Of a stretch of 64,000 bases of DNA, positions 1 through 11,900 are shown piece by piece. The notes under the pieces were generated by a model, which did not search any database, was not told where the DNA came from, and saw only the letters and a program-made list of their open reading frames with translations. This stretch comes from Gnetum montanum (taxonomy: Eukaryota > Streptophyta > Gnetopsida > Gnetales > Gnetaceae). The DNA is taken from the NCBI GenBank assembly GCA_015680685.1, contig MNCI01018082.1:63534-127533 (forward strand). The letters are read 5' to 3'. The translations under genes and the position numbers were made by a program. Every line of letters begins with the position of its first letter. The first letter of the stretch is position 1.

Positions 1-543
1 ATTTTTCTTGAAATAAGAGACTATTGGAAGAAAGTAAAAGCCCCAAGTAAACTTAGAATATAAAAAATAGAGCATGAAGGTAGAAGAGACAAAGACACCA
101 AGCTTTTAAGGTGGTCCATCTACTAAATTCACTCATCTACATCCACCATCAAACTCTCCCTAGAACCTAGGGGACAAAGTAAATTTTATTAATAAAAAAA
201 TTTTACAAGGCTTCTTTTTACAATTTCATGTTGAGTACAATCCAAGCTCACAATCACAAAGGATTAGCTTACAGAGCACTGCACAAAGTAGATACCTTGT
301 CTTATCTCACACTAAGACTCAAGAGTATTCCAGCCTCTAGAGAAAAAGAAACAGATGTTTTTCAAAAATCNAGTTTAAGCACCAAGCTAAAACCAGAACA
401 CAAGTATAGACTATCTACTTCAATATATAGCTATTTACTCCTTTTAGCCATTTTAGAACTATTTATTCATCCATATCTATTCTGCTGAAGAAGCATCCAA
501 GGAAATGATTTCTACATGTTATCAATTGATTGTAGTAGATTTT
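1..543. other. Unassigned AT-rich sequence left of element A1
   Basis: No gene is supported here. One open frame at 228-488 contains an N (371), has no recognisable domain and reads as low-complexity chance sequence. No LTR end, primer site or transposase motif was found. Confidence 0.4.
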
Positions 544-1484
544 TGATGAGTGGTGAGGTATCCCTACACTCAACCATACGAATACAAGCGTTCACGCATG
601 ATCCAGTTGAACTTCGTAGATAGGCTAGTTGTGGTATCTAGATAGTTACTCGTTGATCGTTGTTTGCTATCTTCGCACTTGGACTAGTATTTTCTTTTTC
701 ATGCATGGTTTAGTCCAAAGTGATGTGTATGATGTGGTCCTAGACTAATGCTACTCCTAGAGGCAATGGAAAGTAACTTTGTTTTAACTAAGAGGGAAAG
801 GGTGAAGAGAGTCTATGCTAGCCTAAGTTTGATGAGCATCCATCTTTTAATCATCCATACACATCCTATACCTCATGTAATACTATTGGGATTACCAAGC
901 GCATGTCCTAGGTACGCTACTAGGATACCAAATAGTCACACTTAAATGCTCATGATTAAGTCGTACTCATTCCGTGTTTGATAATAGGGATAGGAGAGGA
1001 AGGTAAAGAGATATTAAGTAAGAAAGCAATAAATAATAGTTAAAACTAAGTGAATGCTATAATGATGAATTAATCTTGATCTTTATTGCTGGTCATGTGT
1101 GTGTCCAAGTACATCACACTCGAATAAAGGTTTTGTACAATTATAATCATCACATTGTGGGCATGCATTGGGGAAAGGGTTGAGATGAATTGAAAACTAA
1201 AAAAAAGATAATACTCTAACACTACTTTTTCCTATGACTCTCTCGTTCACCCAATTGTGTATTTATAGGCTCACACAGGAACCATGATATCATGTCTCCG
1301 ATATTGCATCCAGGCTACAATCTCAGGTATCCAATATTGCATCCAGGCTGCAATATCAGGTATTCGATATCAAGGGTCTGATATTGGAACTCATCAGATA
1401 TCAAGGGTCTAATAACAGGGGTCCAATATCAGCACCTGGTTAACAAGGGTTTGATATCATCACCTGACAAACCATGATTCATCA
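544..1484 (-). repeat. A1 3' LTR
   Basis: On the plus strand it runs from TGATGAGTGG to GATTCATCA. A purine tract (GTGGAGGTA on minus) abuts its inner end. About 220 bp between that tract and the TATA box carry imperfect repeats built around GATATC and 'AAGGGTCTGATATC'-like units, more copies than in the 5' LTR, which accounts for much of the length difference (941 against 879 bp). Confidence 0.85.
1259..1269 (-). promoter_or_regulatory. LTR TATA box (A1 3' LTR)
   Basis: Minus strand reads CCTATAAATAC. The same TATA element recurs at the same relative place in the other A LTRs (6158-6168, about 29090-29100, about 40674-40685, 49019-49029) and in B and D. Confidence 0.55.
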
Positions 1485-1666
1485 TACCTCCACAACTGAA
1501 TAACAACTCGTCCTTGAGTCAAAGAAAGTAAGGAACAAGCTCAATTGATTACATAGTGGATATGTATGGGATTATTGACTAACTAGAAATTTATTCATGC
1601 TATAGTGGAAAATCAAATACAACAAAATTGGGACATAGACATAAAAATTACAAAATTTATTAGAAC

Positions 1667-2104
1667 TCATGTGGTTCCTGGTGGTGGTGGCTCCTCCATG
1701 GGTGCCTTTCCTTTGTCCTACACTTCAGGCTTCTGAGATTAATACTGTTGAAGAAGCACCTAATGTTTCTTCTCTTCTATCTAAGGATTATGAGCCATCC
1801 ATGCTAATGTTCCAATGTTTGATGGAGTCGGCACTTCCCATGGACATGGTAGCTACTGGAATACTTGATTGGCCTTGACATGCCATGTCGCAAATAACCA
1901 TTGTTCCTCTTCATAGGCTTAGTCCTTGACCCCTCCACCTTTTTCTTAGCTAGATTATGCAGTGATAGGAGTTCCCGAATGGATGCTAAATGATTGTGCC
2001 TCCTACTCTGCATGTTCTGCATGAGGTCCTTGGCTTTTGCCTCCCCCTAGGAATTTAGTTGCACCTTGAGAAGGTCCTCCTTGTTGTCCTCTTTTAGGGG
2101 CCAT
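1667..2104 (-). pseudogene. Remnant of the A-element extra ORF (internally deleted)
   Basis: On the minus strand the remnant begins at the conserved ATG at 2104, just after the 'GATTATAGATGGCCCC' context shared with A3. It ends with the conserved C-terminal PMEEPPPPGTT and a TGA at 1667-1669. Compared with A3 (40952-43778), the 1936-2104 part matches the first about 170 bp of the ORF, while 1667-1930 matches its last about 270 bp. The middle about 2.4 kb, including the conserved domain and coiled coil, is missing, with the junction at about 1925-1940. Function of the parent protein is unknown. Confidence 0.7.
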
Positions 2105-3506
2105 CTATAATCACACAAAGATCAATTGTTAGTAAGGTTATTGAAAGAAATTCAGTTATTTCATACCTTATTTATAGCCTTTAGTAAATGTTGAATTCTT
2201 TGCTTAGTGTGATTTTAGAGTTAGAAATTTTTTTCAAGGAAGTTGCCCTAAAAGTTTAATGTCGAACCTAGTTTGTTTAGGTGACACATCAAAGGACACG
2301 TAATGGTTTTGAGGAACATTTGATAAAATTATGATAAAGGAAAAAATAGATTTGGCAATGATGTACTCAGAGTGTACAAAATGATGTGATGATGTGCAAA
2401 AAGTACAAATCACAAAAATCACGCAAGTGGATCCTCCCCAAAGCAAGTTCCAACCTATAATGACCTTGTGTAACCACACCTTAAAATGTCTGTAGGCACT
2501 AGAAGGGTTAAATTTAATCTACACCGATGCAACAAAACACACACATGTTGATACTACTGTGATGAAGTATGCATTCAATGCTACATAAGACATGACTCAC
2601 AAATACATGAACAGCAAGATGAGGTGAATTGCAGAAGGGATTGCAGAGATTGGGACATGAGGTAACTGACCCAGAGCATAATGAATCTTAACTGCAGGGC
2701 ATGATTAATGTGTCATTAACCTGTTGCTCCAAAATCAAGACCAAGTCCATTCTGTTGATCAGTGACATCGCATTGTTTCATCCCATGGTGGACATTCATA
2801 AGGGGATCATGATAGCAAGGCATACAATCAGTTGACATTTTGTTTTGGGGAGGAGTGATTTAAATTGATTTTCAACACTTTGGTCTTGATCTTTTCTTTT
2901 TCTTTTTGTGTGGCTGCTTTGACACACTCTTCTTGCTCTTTTTTTTTCTCATTTTTTTGAATGCTTAATTTAGAGAAGCTACCTACCTTCAGGCATGGGT
3001 GCATGTCTTTCCAGTGGGACCCCCTAGAATAGCATTGGGTTTCTTGAGTGAGTGTCTTTATTACTTTTACTTCCATTTTTTGTTAGATCTACAAGGATCT
3101 TAGTACACTCAGGCTACATGATAACTTCTACAAATGTCACCAAAGAGAATCCACAAGTCCCCTTAATGTCACACCTTAGCCATTCCCTCTTAGTTCATCA
3201 TTTTTTGCTCTGGGCATAACAAGCACAAAATTACTTTAAGTTTTCATGATGTCAAGAATATCATCATATCCAGAGTAGAACCTCTTATTAATAGAATGGT
3301 AGGGTAGATGTGGTGAGCTCGTTGTCCAAATAATTAGTTACTCGAGACTTGATAGCAAAGAACAACACCTCAACCAACGAGTCACATGAGTGCTTTATTC
3401 ATAGATGAGATTACTCATAAAAAGATAAAAAGATTAAACAATAAGTTGAAAGATGAAAAACTGGAAAACAAAAAATTGTAAAATTAAAGAAAATGAAAAA
3501 TATTTA
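2105..3506 (-). other. A1 3' noncoding spacer with conserved blocks
   Basis: About 1.4 kb between gag and the extra ORF remnant. It is alignable by eye with 43790-45770 (A3), 33300-34785 plus 51000-51590 (A2) and, in inverted orientation, with the 3' parts of B and D. Conserved blocks include a G-rich motif at 2424-2446 (minus) and 'GGAAAGACATGCACCCATGC' near 3000. Short open frames here look incidental. Confidence 0.6.
2424..2446 (-). promoter_or_regulatory. Conserved G-rich (polypurine-like) block, A1
   Basis: Minus strand carries CTTTGGGGAGGATCCACTTG. The same block occurs at 34185-34208 and 44711-44734 (minus) and at 25096-25115, 39748-39769, 49131-49151 and 61880-61900 (plus), always in the 3' noncoding part of an element. 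Its role is unknown; a secondary polypurine tract is one possibility. Confidence 0.5.
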
Positions 3507-5306
3507 TTAATTGTACTTGTTAGAATGGGGGATATCGCCCATAACTAAACTTTTGATCATGGCAAGAATTAATAAATGGAAGGTTTGGATCCAAGCATTT
3601 TGGAAATATTGGGACCCGATCATATTTGAACCACTAGGTGTATTTTGATGTGGTGGTTGGAATGTACCCAAAGTGGGGCTCACACACTTGATTAAAGTTG
3701 ACATAGCAGGGCTATAATATGTGGTTAATTGATAAGGAGTTATCCCACTATGGTACCCATAACCGTAAGATGGTATGCAAGGATCAATATGTCTCCCTAT
3801 GTGGTTGCATTCATTGGGCCACATGGTAGTTGGAGTATTGATTGATGGTCCTAATAAGGTAACACGAGGCATTGGGTTCAAGGAGAAAGATGCACCACAG
3901 TGTTGAACTTTTGCTGAGTGGGAGGATGTAGTGGTCTCAAAACTATGCTGTCCCTTTTTACGATCATGTCTAAAGGATGTTGACCCGGTTGGGGAAATAG
4001 GATGCTGAACCTGATAAGCGCTTGGGTTCAGATGATATGAATGGTGTGATTAGTTTGGGGTTGACCTCCCCCACGACTAGGATTTTTGCCACTATGATTG
4101 AACACAATATTTTTGTACAAACTCTAGATGTAGCATTCTTCCCCAATGCTCATGTAAATGTGACAAGATTAGGCATTTACCTTTGGGGTGATCATACAGG
4201 AAAACATTACATTGATACGTATGATTAGCAATTGAGTTCTTATTCTCTCAACCCTTCTTTCTGATTGTCTAAGGGTGTTCTATCCTGCTTCTTGGTTCAT
4301 CATGGTTCTACCTCTAGTAGTGTTGGTATATTCTCCACATGTTTCATGCATCCATTCCATCATCTTATTGATCTTTGCCTCAATTTCATCTAGTGATTGT
4401 AGTATTGGAAAAGATGATTCCAACTCCTTGAGGTGAGTTGATTTCTCCTCTTCATGATTATGGACCTTTGCTAATCCAAGATTTTGGTCCCATTGAGAGC
4501 TTTCAACATTCTCCCACTTAGTCATTTCTCATTCTTCTTTGCTACCCACTTAATAAGCTCTTAGAATTGATGGGTTCGTAGCTCATATAGTTGACCTAGG
4601 GCATACATCCCTAGGGTTTTCCTTATTTCATTGTGAAGCCCATCCATGATGTGATACATTAGCCTTTCCTCGGAGAACCCATGGCCTGGGCAGTTGTTTA
4701 ACAATGCATAATATCTTTCTAAGGCCATGTCTAAGGGTTCATGTTGTGCTTGTTTCCACTCTTGGATTTGTTTCCTCAAGGCTAACATTCTTGTATAGGT
4801 TTGATATTTTTCATTGAAGAGTTCTACCATTGTTGGCCAACATCGAATTGATTTTGGTCGTAAGGACCTATACCATACTTTTTCTTGGCCAATGAGTGTC
4901 GTAGGAAAGAGCTTAAGTTTTTGCCACCCATTATCAATATTGTTCCATATATAGGCATCATGGAAGGCTTGTAAATGGTGTTGTAGATCTAAATCATAGC
5001 CACCTAAAAATTTGGGAAAGTTGTTTAAATCAAGCCTGGGTAGTTGGTTTTCTTTATGATGCCTATGGGATTTTCAAATAGCCTCTTGTATATGCATTAG
5101 GCTCTTAGTGGCTAGCAAGGGTTCATCGTCACTAGGTATGTTATGAATTTTTGAGTTGGGACAATGTTGTCTTTGTTACGTACATAGGAGACCCCTACAT
5201 TAGATTGAGTACTCCAAACTTTATCTTCATAATTATATAATTCATTGGTTCTCCAATGAATTTCCTTACTAGTTGTTACGTTGTCATTGTCTTGTGAGAG
5301 AGACAT
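3507..5306 (-). pseudogene. gag: A1 gag (capsid/nucleocapsid polyprotein), broken
   Basis: Degenerate Ty3/Gypsy gag. The N-terminus starts MSLSQDNDN at 5306. The capsid core at 4830-4561 (ALRKQIQEWKQAQHEPLDM, then CPGHGFSEERL) matches the retrotransposon gag domain seen in D and B. A cysteine/histidine motif follows at 4173-4211, with the second Cys replaced by Phe. The tail at 3881-3507 is rich in Pro, Tyr and Asn, as in the other copies. The reading frame is broken into at least four pieces by stops and shifts. The Trp codon at residue 18 is intact here (TGG) but is a stop in A3 and B. Confidence 0.8.
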
Positions 5307-5420
5307 TGTTGTGAATCATGTGTGAATTATTTGAAATTAATTTCTTTTCTAAAAGATATATCATGAATACTTTGTTACAATGATCTTGTATGATATAACT
5401 AATCTAGATAACTAGCACCA

Positions 5421-5438
5421 TCCTTGGCAACGGTGCCA
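5421..5438 (-). promoter_or_regulatory. Primer binding site, tRNA-Asp type (A1)
   Basis: Minus strand TGGCACCGTTGCCAAGGA lies one base inside the 5' LTR. It matches the complement of the plant tRNA-Asp 3' end (ending CGGCAACGGCGCCA) with about two mismatches. This primer is used by Athila/Tat-type Gypsy elements. Confidence 0.75.
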
Positions 5439-5439
5439 A

Positions 5440-6318
5440 TAATGAGTGGCTAGGTACCCCTTCACTCAACCATACAAATACGAGTGTTCACGCACGATCT
5501 GATCAAACAACACAGATAGGCTAGTTGTGGTATCTAGATAGTTACTTGTTGATTGTAGTTCGCTATCTTCCCACCTAGACTAGTATTTGCTTTATCATGT
5601 ATGGTTTAGTCCAGAGTGAGGTGTATGATGTGGTCCTAAACTAGTGCTACTCCTAGAGGAAATGGAATGTAACTTTGTTTTAATTAAGAGGGAAAAGGTG
5701 AAGAGAGTCTAAGCTAGCCTAAGTGTGATGAGAATCCATCCCTTAATCATCCATACACATCTTGAACCTCGTGTACTATTATTCGGATTACCAAGCGCAT
5801 GTCCTAGGTACGCTACTAGGATACCAAGTAGTCACACTTAAATGCTTGTAATTAAGTCATACTCATTCCACATTTGATAACAAGGATAGGAGAGGAAGGT
5901 AAAGAGATATTAAGTAAGAAAGTAATAAATAACAGTTAAAAAACTAAGTGAATGCTGTAATGATGAAGTAATCTTGATCTTTATTGCTAATCATGTAAAT
6001 GTCCAAGTACGTCACACTCGAATAAAGGTTTTGTACAATTACAATCATCACACTATGGGCATGCACTAGGGAAAGGGTTGAGAGGAATTAAAAAATGACA
6101 AAAAGATCCTACTCTAATACTATTTTTTCCTATGACTATCCCATGTGTCCAATTGTGTATTTATAGGCTCACATAGGAACTGTGATATTGTGTATCCGAT
6201 ATTGCATCTATGCTATGATACCAGGTATCTAATATCGGGGGTCCAATATCAGCACCTGGTTAACAAGGGTCTAATATCAAGGGTCCAATATCAGTACCTG
6301 AAAAACCACGATTCATCA
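5440..6318 (-). repeat. A1 5' LTR
   Basis: Homologous along its length to 544-1484. The first bases are decayed (AATGAGTGG for TGATGAGTGG). It ends ATTCATCA at 6318. TATA box (minus) at 6158-6168, with GATATC-type repeats between it and the outer end. Confidence 0.85.
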
Positions 6319-8069
6319 CTTGAGGAGTAATTACTATACCCATTTGAGCTTCAATTACTACTTCTATTCAGAGCTTTTAGATGCGCATGTAAGTCATAAT
6401 AGGGAGGAAGAAATCAGTCTTTTCATTCTGGCACAAATGTCTCTTCCTATGAATTCTCAAACTTAGATAATAATGGCTTTTTATCCTCAACCACTTCCCT
6501 ATTCTTCTTTATGGAGTTTGGTTTGAATAGTTTCAATTTATTTATACTAATAAACTTTTGTACCTTCGATGTGGCTTGTGAGGATTTGAGCCCTAGATGT
6601 CATCCTTCTTTCTCTAAGCTAAAATGTTAATCTTAAAAGTGTTAGAGGCTTTTAATTTCTTATATTTACTTTTAAATAAAAAAACTTTATTGTGTGCTAT
6701 TCAAGCTGACATGGCAGATGAGTTTTGTAGAACTAGAACCAAACCTTGTTAAACAAATTTCCTCTATGACCTGATGTGGTTGAAAACTTGAAAGCCCATG
6801 TGAATTGGTTTTTAAATTTTCTTAAAATGGAATTTAAATTGAGCCTATATGAGTAGAAGGAGTGTTGATGAGGAAATGCAAGTTACGTAGAGGAGCCTTA
6901 AACATCTAGATGGAATGTGCTCATCTAGATGAATCTTTATAGCTTATAATTGCCACCATGTTGAAGCTAAGATGTATCATTGAGATAGACAAAAAATTTG
7001 TGTATAGCTCAAAGACCTTAGCATAAGAAGCTAAGTAAAATAAAAAGTTGGAGAGAGCTATGTTGAATTAAATATGCTTCTACACACATGCTTTAATATT
7101 TAACCCCTTCATCTTGTAGATTAGAATTGAAGTGATAGAGGTAAAGCTTAAGAGGAACACATAAGGTTAACATGGTAGAGTGGACCTCTGAGGGATTATA
7201 AATTAGCTCTACAAGTGAAATCTTTGAAGCACTTTTTACTTAAGTTTACATGGCAGAGCACTTTTGCAATGAGACAAAGCAACTTTATAAGCTTAAATCA
7301 TGAAGCTAAGCTCGAAAAGACATTAAGTGCATATGTGCAAAAGCTTTTTTAATCATGGTCCCTATTCAAGCCAATCTAAGAAGTGTTGATGTCGTGAAGC
7401 TCTCCATGTAGAACAAAAAATCGTTCCACAAGCTCTATATGCACAAAGGTAAGAAAGAAACAAAAGCTTTTGGGATAGTCAAGCTAACGTGGAAGAGTGC
7501 TTATGTGAGGCTGAAAAATAGTTCTATAAGCTAACCCTTCAAATTAAGCGAGATTAAAAAAAATATTTATGCATGTGTTTTAAAAGCTACAAATTATTAA
7601 AGTTAGGCCCCACAAAACTGCCAAAGGAAAAGGAAAGAAACAAGCTATTTTCATAACACTAAAAGAAGCTATTTTCATAACAGTAAAAGAAATGAGCTAT
7701 TAAAATACATAAGGCACACATGTCTGAAAAGGATTTAAGCTTGATCTCATAGAGCTTATTTAAATAAGAGGGGGCAAAAACACTAGTTTATACATACCAT
7801 GTTGATGTGGAAGTGAGCCTTTGTGTAGTGGAAAAATGGCTCTACCAACAAAGTCAGAGCACTGTCATAGGCTCTTTGTAGAACCAAGAAAATGGTTCTA
7901 CCTACTAGCTCTATTTGCTTAGTTGGATTAACATATATTAATCACACAAAAGTGCAAGCTATATACCAAATTATATATCAAAGCTATATTTTTGAGAAAA
8001 ACAACAAAGCTTAAAACAGGCATACTGCAACATGAATACCATCCCAAGTAGTGATTGAGAAATCTACGA
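6319..8069. other. Unassigned spacer with a degenerate recurring motif
   Basis: No gene or transposon protein is recognisable. A loose motif of the form 'aagctnacatGGcagAGtgcttttGtg' recurs around 6700, 7170, 7245, 7480 and 7800. This may be the ruin of a tandem or transposon-derived repeat, and nothing firmer can be said. Confidence 0.35.
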
Positions 8070-8213
8070 TTGATCCCAGAATTTGTAATCAATCACACTC
8101 AGCAAAGGCTCCCAATCCGAAATCAGATCGTCATATTTTTTCTATTTTGTTAATCCGATTTTTATGTTCCACTATGTGATAAATGGCAATTGTACGATTA
8201 ATTGCACTTGTAA

Positions 8214-8944
8214 CTAACAAACTTTTATAAAACCTTCTTTTATCGATTTATCATTTTTATTGGGTGATTTATCAATAAATTCTAGCCATTTACTGAAAAA
8301 TTTTATTCCTTCTTTGTATAAAGATAATTGTTCGGCTAAGATCTTGATTTCTTGGAGAAGGAGGAAATCCAAAGTGAGATTTAGGCTAGAGATAAAGTTG
8401 CTGGCTCTTTTGTGACGAAGCCTATCAGCTAGGCCTCGGACATTCCAAGATAGGAAGTTCATGGAGAAGCTCTAGATGTTATGAGTGACAGGGCAGTAGA
8501 AGGATCAGGGTTAGAAATGTCAGTTGTCATAGTAGTGGAAAGAATTGCAAAGGAGTTTCTTGTATTAACAGTTAAAGCTGGGTTAGTTTTGGGCAAAGGA
8601 GAGGAAGGAGGAGTAGTGGTTTTAGATGCTTTGGCCCTTTTCCTTCCTCCTACCATGACAAACTCATCTCGTAAAAGTGAATCTTGAACTGATTGTGAGT
8701 GGATGATTGGTGCTTTAGACCTGGCCTTAATGAGAGAATGGGATTGAGAGACTCTTGCCTTGAAGGGAGCAGATGAGGAAGAAAGGTGTGAAGCATTGTT
8801 AGAAGTAGAACCAAACTTAATGGGAGCAACTGGTGGATTAGGTTTCTTTCCCATTCTTCTGTTCTTGCTACTTTGCATGAGTGTGGCAAACGTGGCGCAA
8901 CCATTCTTTATCCAACTTATTAGAAAGACAAACTCCTTCAGCAT
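8214..8944 (-). pseudogene. Inverted LINE 5' segment: ORF1 C-terminus and start of ORF2 endonuclease
   Basis: On the minus strand, 8944-8459 encodes a basic, Ser/Pro-rich tail (VMVGGRKRAKASK, then PPSSPLPKTNPALTVNTRNSF) typical of the end of plant LINE ORF1. A second frame at 8462 follows at once, overlapping by four bases, and starts MNFLSWNVRGLADRLRHK. That is the AP-endonuclease N-terminus of ORF2 (NxxSWNxRGL, then FLLLQEIK with the catalytic Glu). It loses similarity towards 8300. The rest of the endonuclease lies on the plus strand from 8957, so these are two halves of one ORF2 separated by inversion, not an independent gene. Confidence 0.8.
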
Positions 8945-8956
8945 GGGTCCGATTTA

Positions 8957-11900
8957 GGTCACCGAGTGGCCTGGGCTATTTTCTCTTCCTCACATGGTCC
9001 CTTCGGAGTTTGTTCTATTTATGCCCCCAATGATTCTACCGAACGAGCTCGATTGTGGCATGAACTCACTCATAGCCTCCCTTCTATTCCTTGGCTTTTT
9101 GGTGGTGATTTTAACATGATGGAATTCTCTCATGATAAGCTTGGGGGTGTTTTCTCTCAACTTCCGCATCACGAATTTCAAGCCTGGTCAAATTTTAAGA
9201 AACGTTTCTTTCTTTCGGACGGCATCACAGACACTGCTAGGGGCTCTCTAAACAACTTCTCCTAGAACAATCTTGGTAAGGGGCAGGCTCGCATTTATAG
9301 TCAATTAGATAGGTATTACTTTTCCTCCCTTTCTTTTTGGCAGACCCTTTCTACTACTAAAGTCCACCAACACGCAACCTTATCTGATAATTTCCCTATT
9401 ACTTTATCTATGCAGATCCATAATGACCACCAATGATGGAATTATCATCTCTTTAGGCTACATAGTCAATGTTTCTCTTCTCCTTCCCCCCAACAACTTA
9501 TTTCTAGCCTTTGGAATGCTGAACCAAGACCCTTAGGTTCAAAGGGTTGGATCCACTGGTGGCTTCGAACTACTAGTAGAGTTAGGAATTTTGCCCGTCA
9601 TTATGGTAAGGAAGTTGCCTCTCGCTCTCGGTAAGAGTACACCAACATATGCTCTAACATTGAGCACCTTACGACCAAACTAACTGATGATCCCTTTAAT
9701 AGTCACCTTCAAGGGGAGCTTGCCAGAGCCCGTATTGCCTTTCAACATTGGGAAGTATATAAGGCACAAGGTGCCTTGATTAAAAGTCGACTCACTTGGC
9801 TAAACATTCAAGATGAGCACTGTAAAGAATTCTTTAAGCACCTTAACCGATCCTCCCCTTCACCCTCTTTAGATAAACTCTCCATAAATGGTTCCATTAT
9901 CACTGACCAAAATAGTCTTCTCTCTTATCTTAAAGAACACTTTGAGGCCTTATTCACGACTACTCCTATGGATCCCGCATCCTTCGCGGCAGCCACTCTA
10001 AATTATCCTAAACTAGTTAATTCTTCTATGCTGACAATTTTAGAAGCCGATATTACTCCAGTTGAGCTTCAACAGGCTTGCTTTAACCTAAGCCCTGGGA
10101 AAGCCCCGGGTTATGATGGTTTTCTAGCTGAATTTTTCCAAAAGCATTGGGATCTAGTAGGTTCTGACCTCTTCCATGTTATCAAAGAGGCTACGCTTAC
10201 TAGCTCTTTGGGACCAATCTTAAACCAAGGGATTATTCATCTTCTCCCTAGATCAGGAGATCCTACTTGTATCTCCAATTGGCGACCTATCACCTTACTT
10301 AATGTGATTTACAAAATTTGGGCGAAATGTTTGGCCTTGCGATTAAAGAAAATCCTTACCCTTATTATTTCCCCCAGTAGACTAGCTTTGTTCGAGGAAG
10401 ATACATATTAAATAACATGGTGGCTGCTTGGGAAGGTCTTAAGTGGGCTAAGGATGAGGGTCAGGATATCCTTCTGATGAAGCTTGACTACGCTAAAGCC
10501 TATGATAACATTAAGTGGGACTTCATTATCCAAATCATGAATAAATTGGGTTTTGGCCCTAAGTTCATTCATATGGTAGAATGCTTATTCTCAGATGCTA
10601 TTGCATGAATCATGACTCCCTTCGGCATCACTTCTCCCTTCTCTATTCATAGGTCTGTTAGGTAAGGTTGCCCTCTTGCCCCTTACCTCTTCATCATTGC
10701 GGCTGATTTTCTCTGTCATCAAATCAGCTTGGATATTCAAAACAATGTTTTATTTGGGGTTCATCTATCTTCTCCTCAACATTAGCTCCTCAATATGCAT
10801 TTCACTGATGACTCATTTTTCCTTATTCAAAACAATGCTGATAATGTGCAGTGTCTCTTGTCTCGAGTAGAGCAATATTGCTTCCTCTTTGGATTTGTCA
10901 TAAATTGGCGTAAATCTTCTGTTTATAGCTTCACCAATAACTATAGTCATTTCCCCAATTATAGTTGGAAGCGTACTCAAGATCATGAGATCATTAAGCT
11001 CTTGGGAATCCCCTATCACTTTAGAGGCCCAACATCCGAGCTTTGGGACCAAGTTCTTTCTCGAATTCAAAGAAAAATGGAAAACCAAACCCCTCACCCT
11101 CACCAGTAAGTTTCTAATCTGTAAGTCTATTTGTGCCTCTACCCATGTTTATTATTCGTCATGTTGGGCCCCTTCCCATGCTTCTTATCAAAAGCTTGAA
11201 CGTTTATTTCGAGACTTCATGTGGTCGTCTAAGGACTCCCAAAAAGGCTTTCATCGTGTAGCCTGGAATATAGTAACACTTCCTAAGAACAAAGGCGGAT
11301 TGGACCTTTTGAACTTCTTTAAGCAAGGTCTCACCCTTGTCGCTAAGTGGTTGGTTTAGCACCTAGATGCCCCCAATATTATTGGGAATCTCCTTCAGTT
11401 AAGGCTCCGACAAGCACTCCCTAAGAATAGGTCTATCTAGAAGGGTATCCACCCTGTTAATTGGATCCTTTCTCCTCATGACATTATCATTCCTGGAACA
11501 CATGTTTTCAAAAGCATTTGGAAGGCTTGGCAGGTCTTACATTCTCATGTGAATTGGAATAATATTCATATCAATCCTACTCTTCTTTCTAAGATTTGGC
11601 CTTGGTGGCTACCCCTATGTCCTGCTCCCCTAGCCACCTCAAATTCCAGGATAGCCACCATCTGGTTTCAAAAGGGAGTTATTTCCCTTAGCTGTCTTCG
11701 TCTCACCAATCAGTGGATTACTTGGGATATGTTCAAAAACTTATATGGGGCTTCCAGAATTATGCACCATTGCCTTGATAGACTTTATCACTTCATTCAT
11801 CAGTATTTGCATTTGGATGCTTCGGTTCCTAGTCTCTTCCATGGTCTTCAGTGGACTAATGGATCGAACCTTCTACCCTATAAACCACATGTGCCCTTTC

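Larger units (their letters stand above)
544..6318 (-). mobile_element. LTR retrotransposon A1 (Ty3/Gypsy, gag-only derivative)
   Basis: Two related LTRs (544-1484 and 5440-6318) bracket about 3.95 kb of internal sequence. On the minus strand the order is 5' LTR, tRNA-Asp-type primer site, gag remnant, noncoding spacer, short remnant of an extra ORF, purine tract, 3' LTR. No reverse transcriptase, RNase H or integrase motif was found, so this copy could not have moved by itself. The 5-bp flanks (ATTTT left, CTTGA right) do not match, so either the target duplication has decayed or the ends are rearranged. Its internal layout matches A3 at 39923-49118. Confidence 0.85.

Noticed and set aside
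228-488. Open frame of 86 codons at the left edge
   Set aside because: Contains an N, no domain, AT-rich composition as in the neighbouring noncoding DNA.
8214-8944. Two overlapping minus-strand frames as a separate bicistronic gene
   Set aside because: They are the inverted 5' part of the LINE, whose ORF2 continues on the plus strand.
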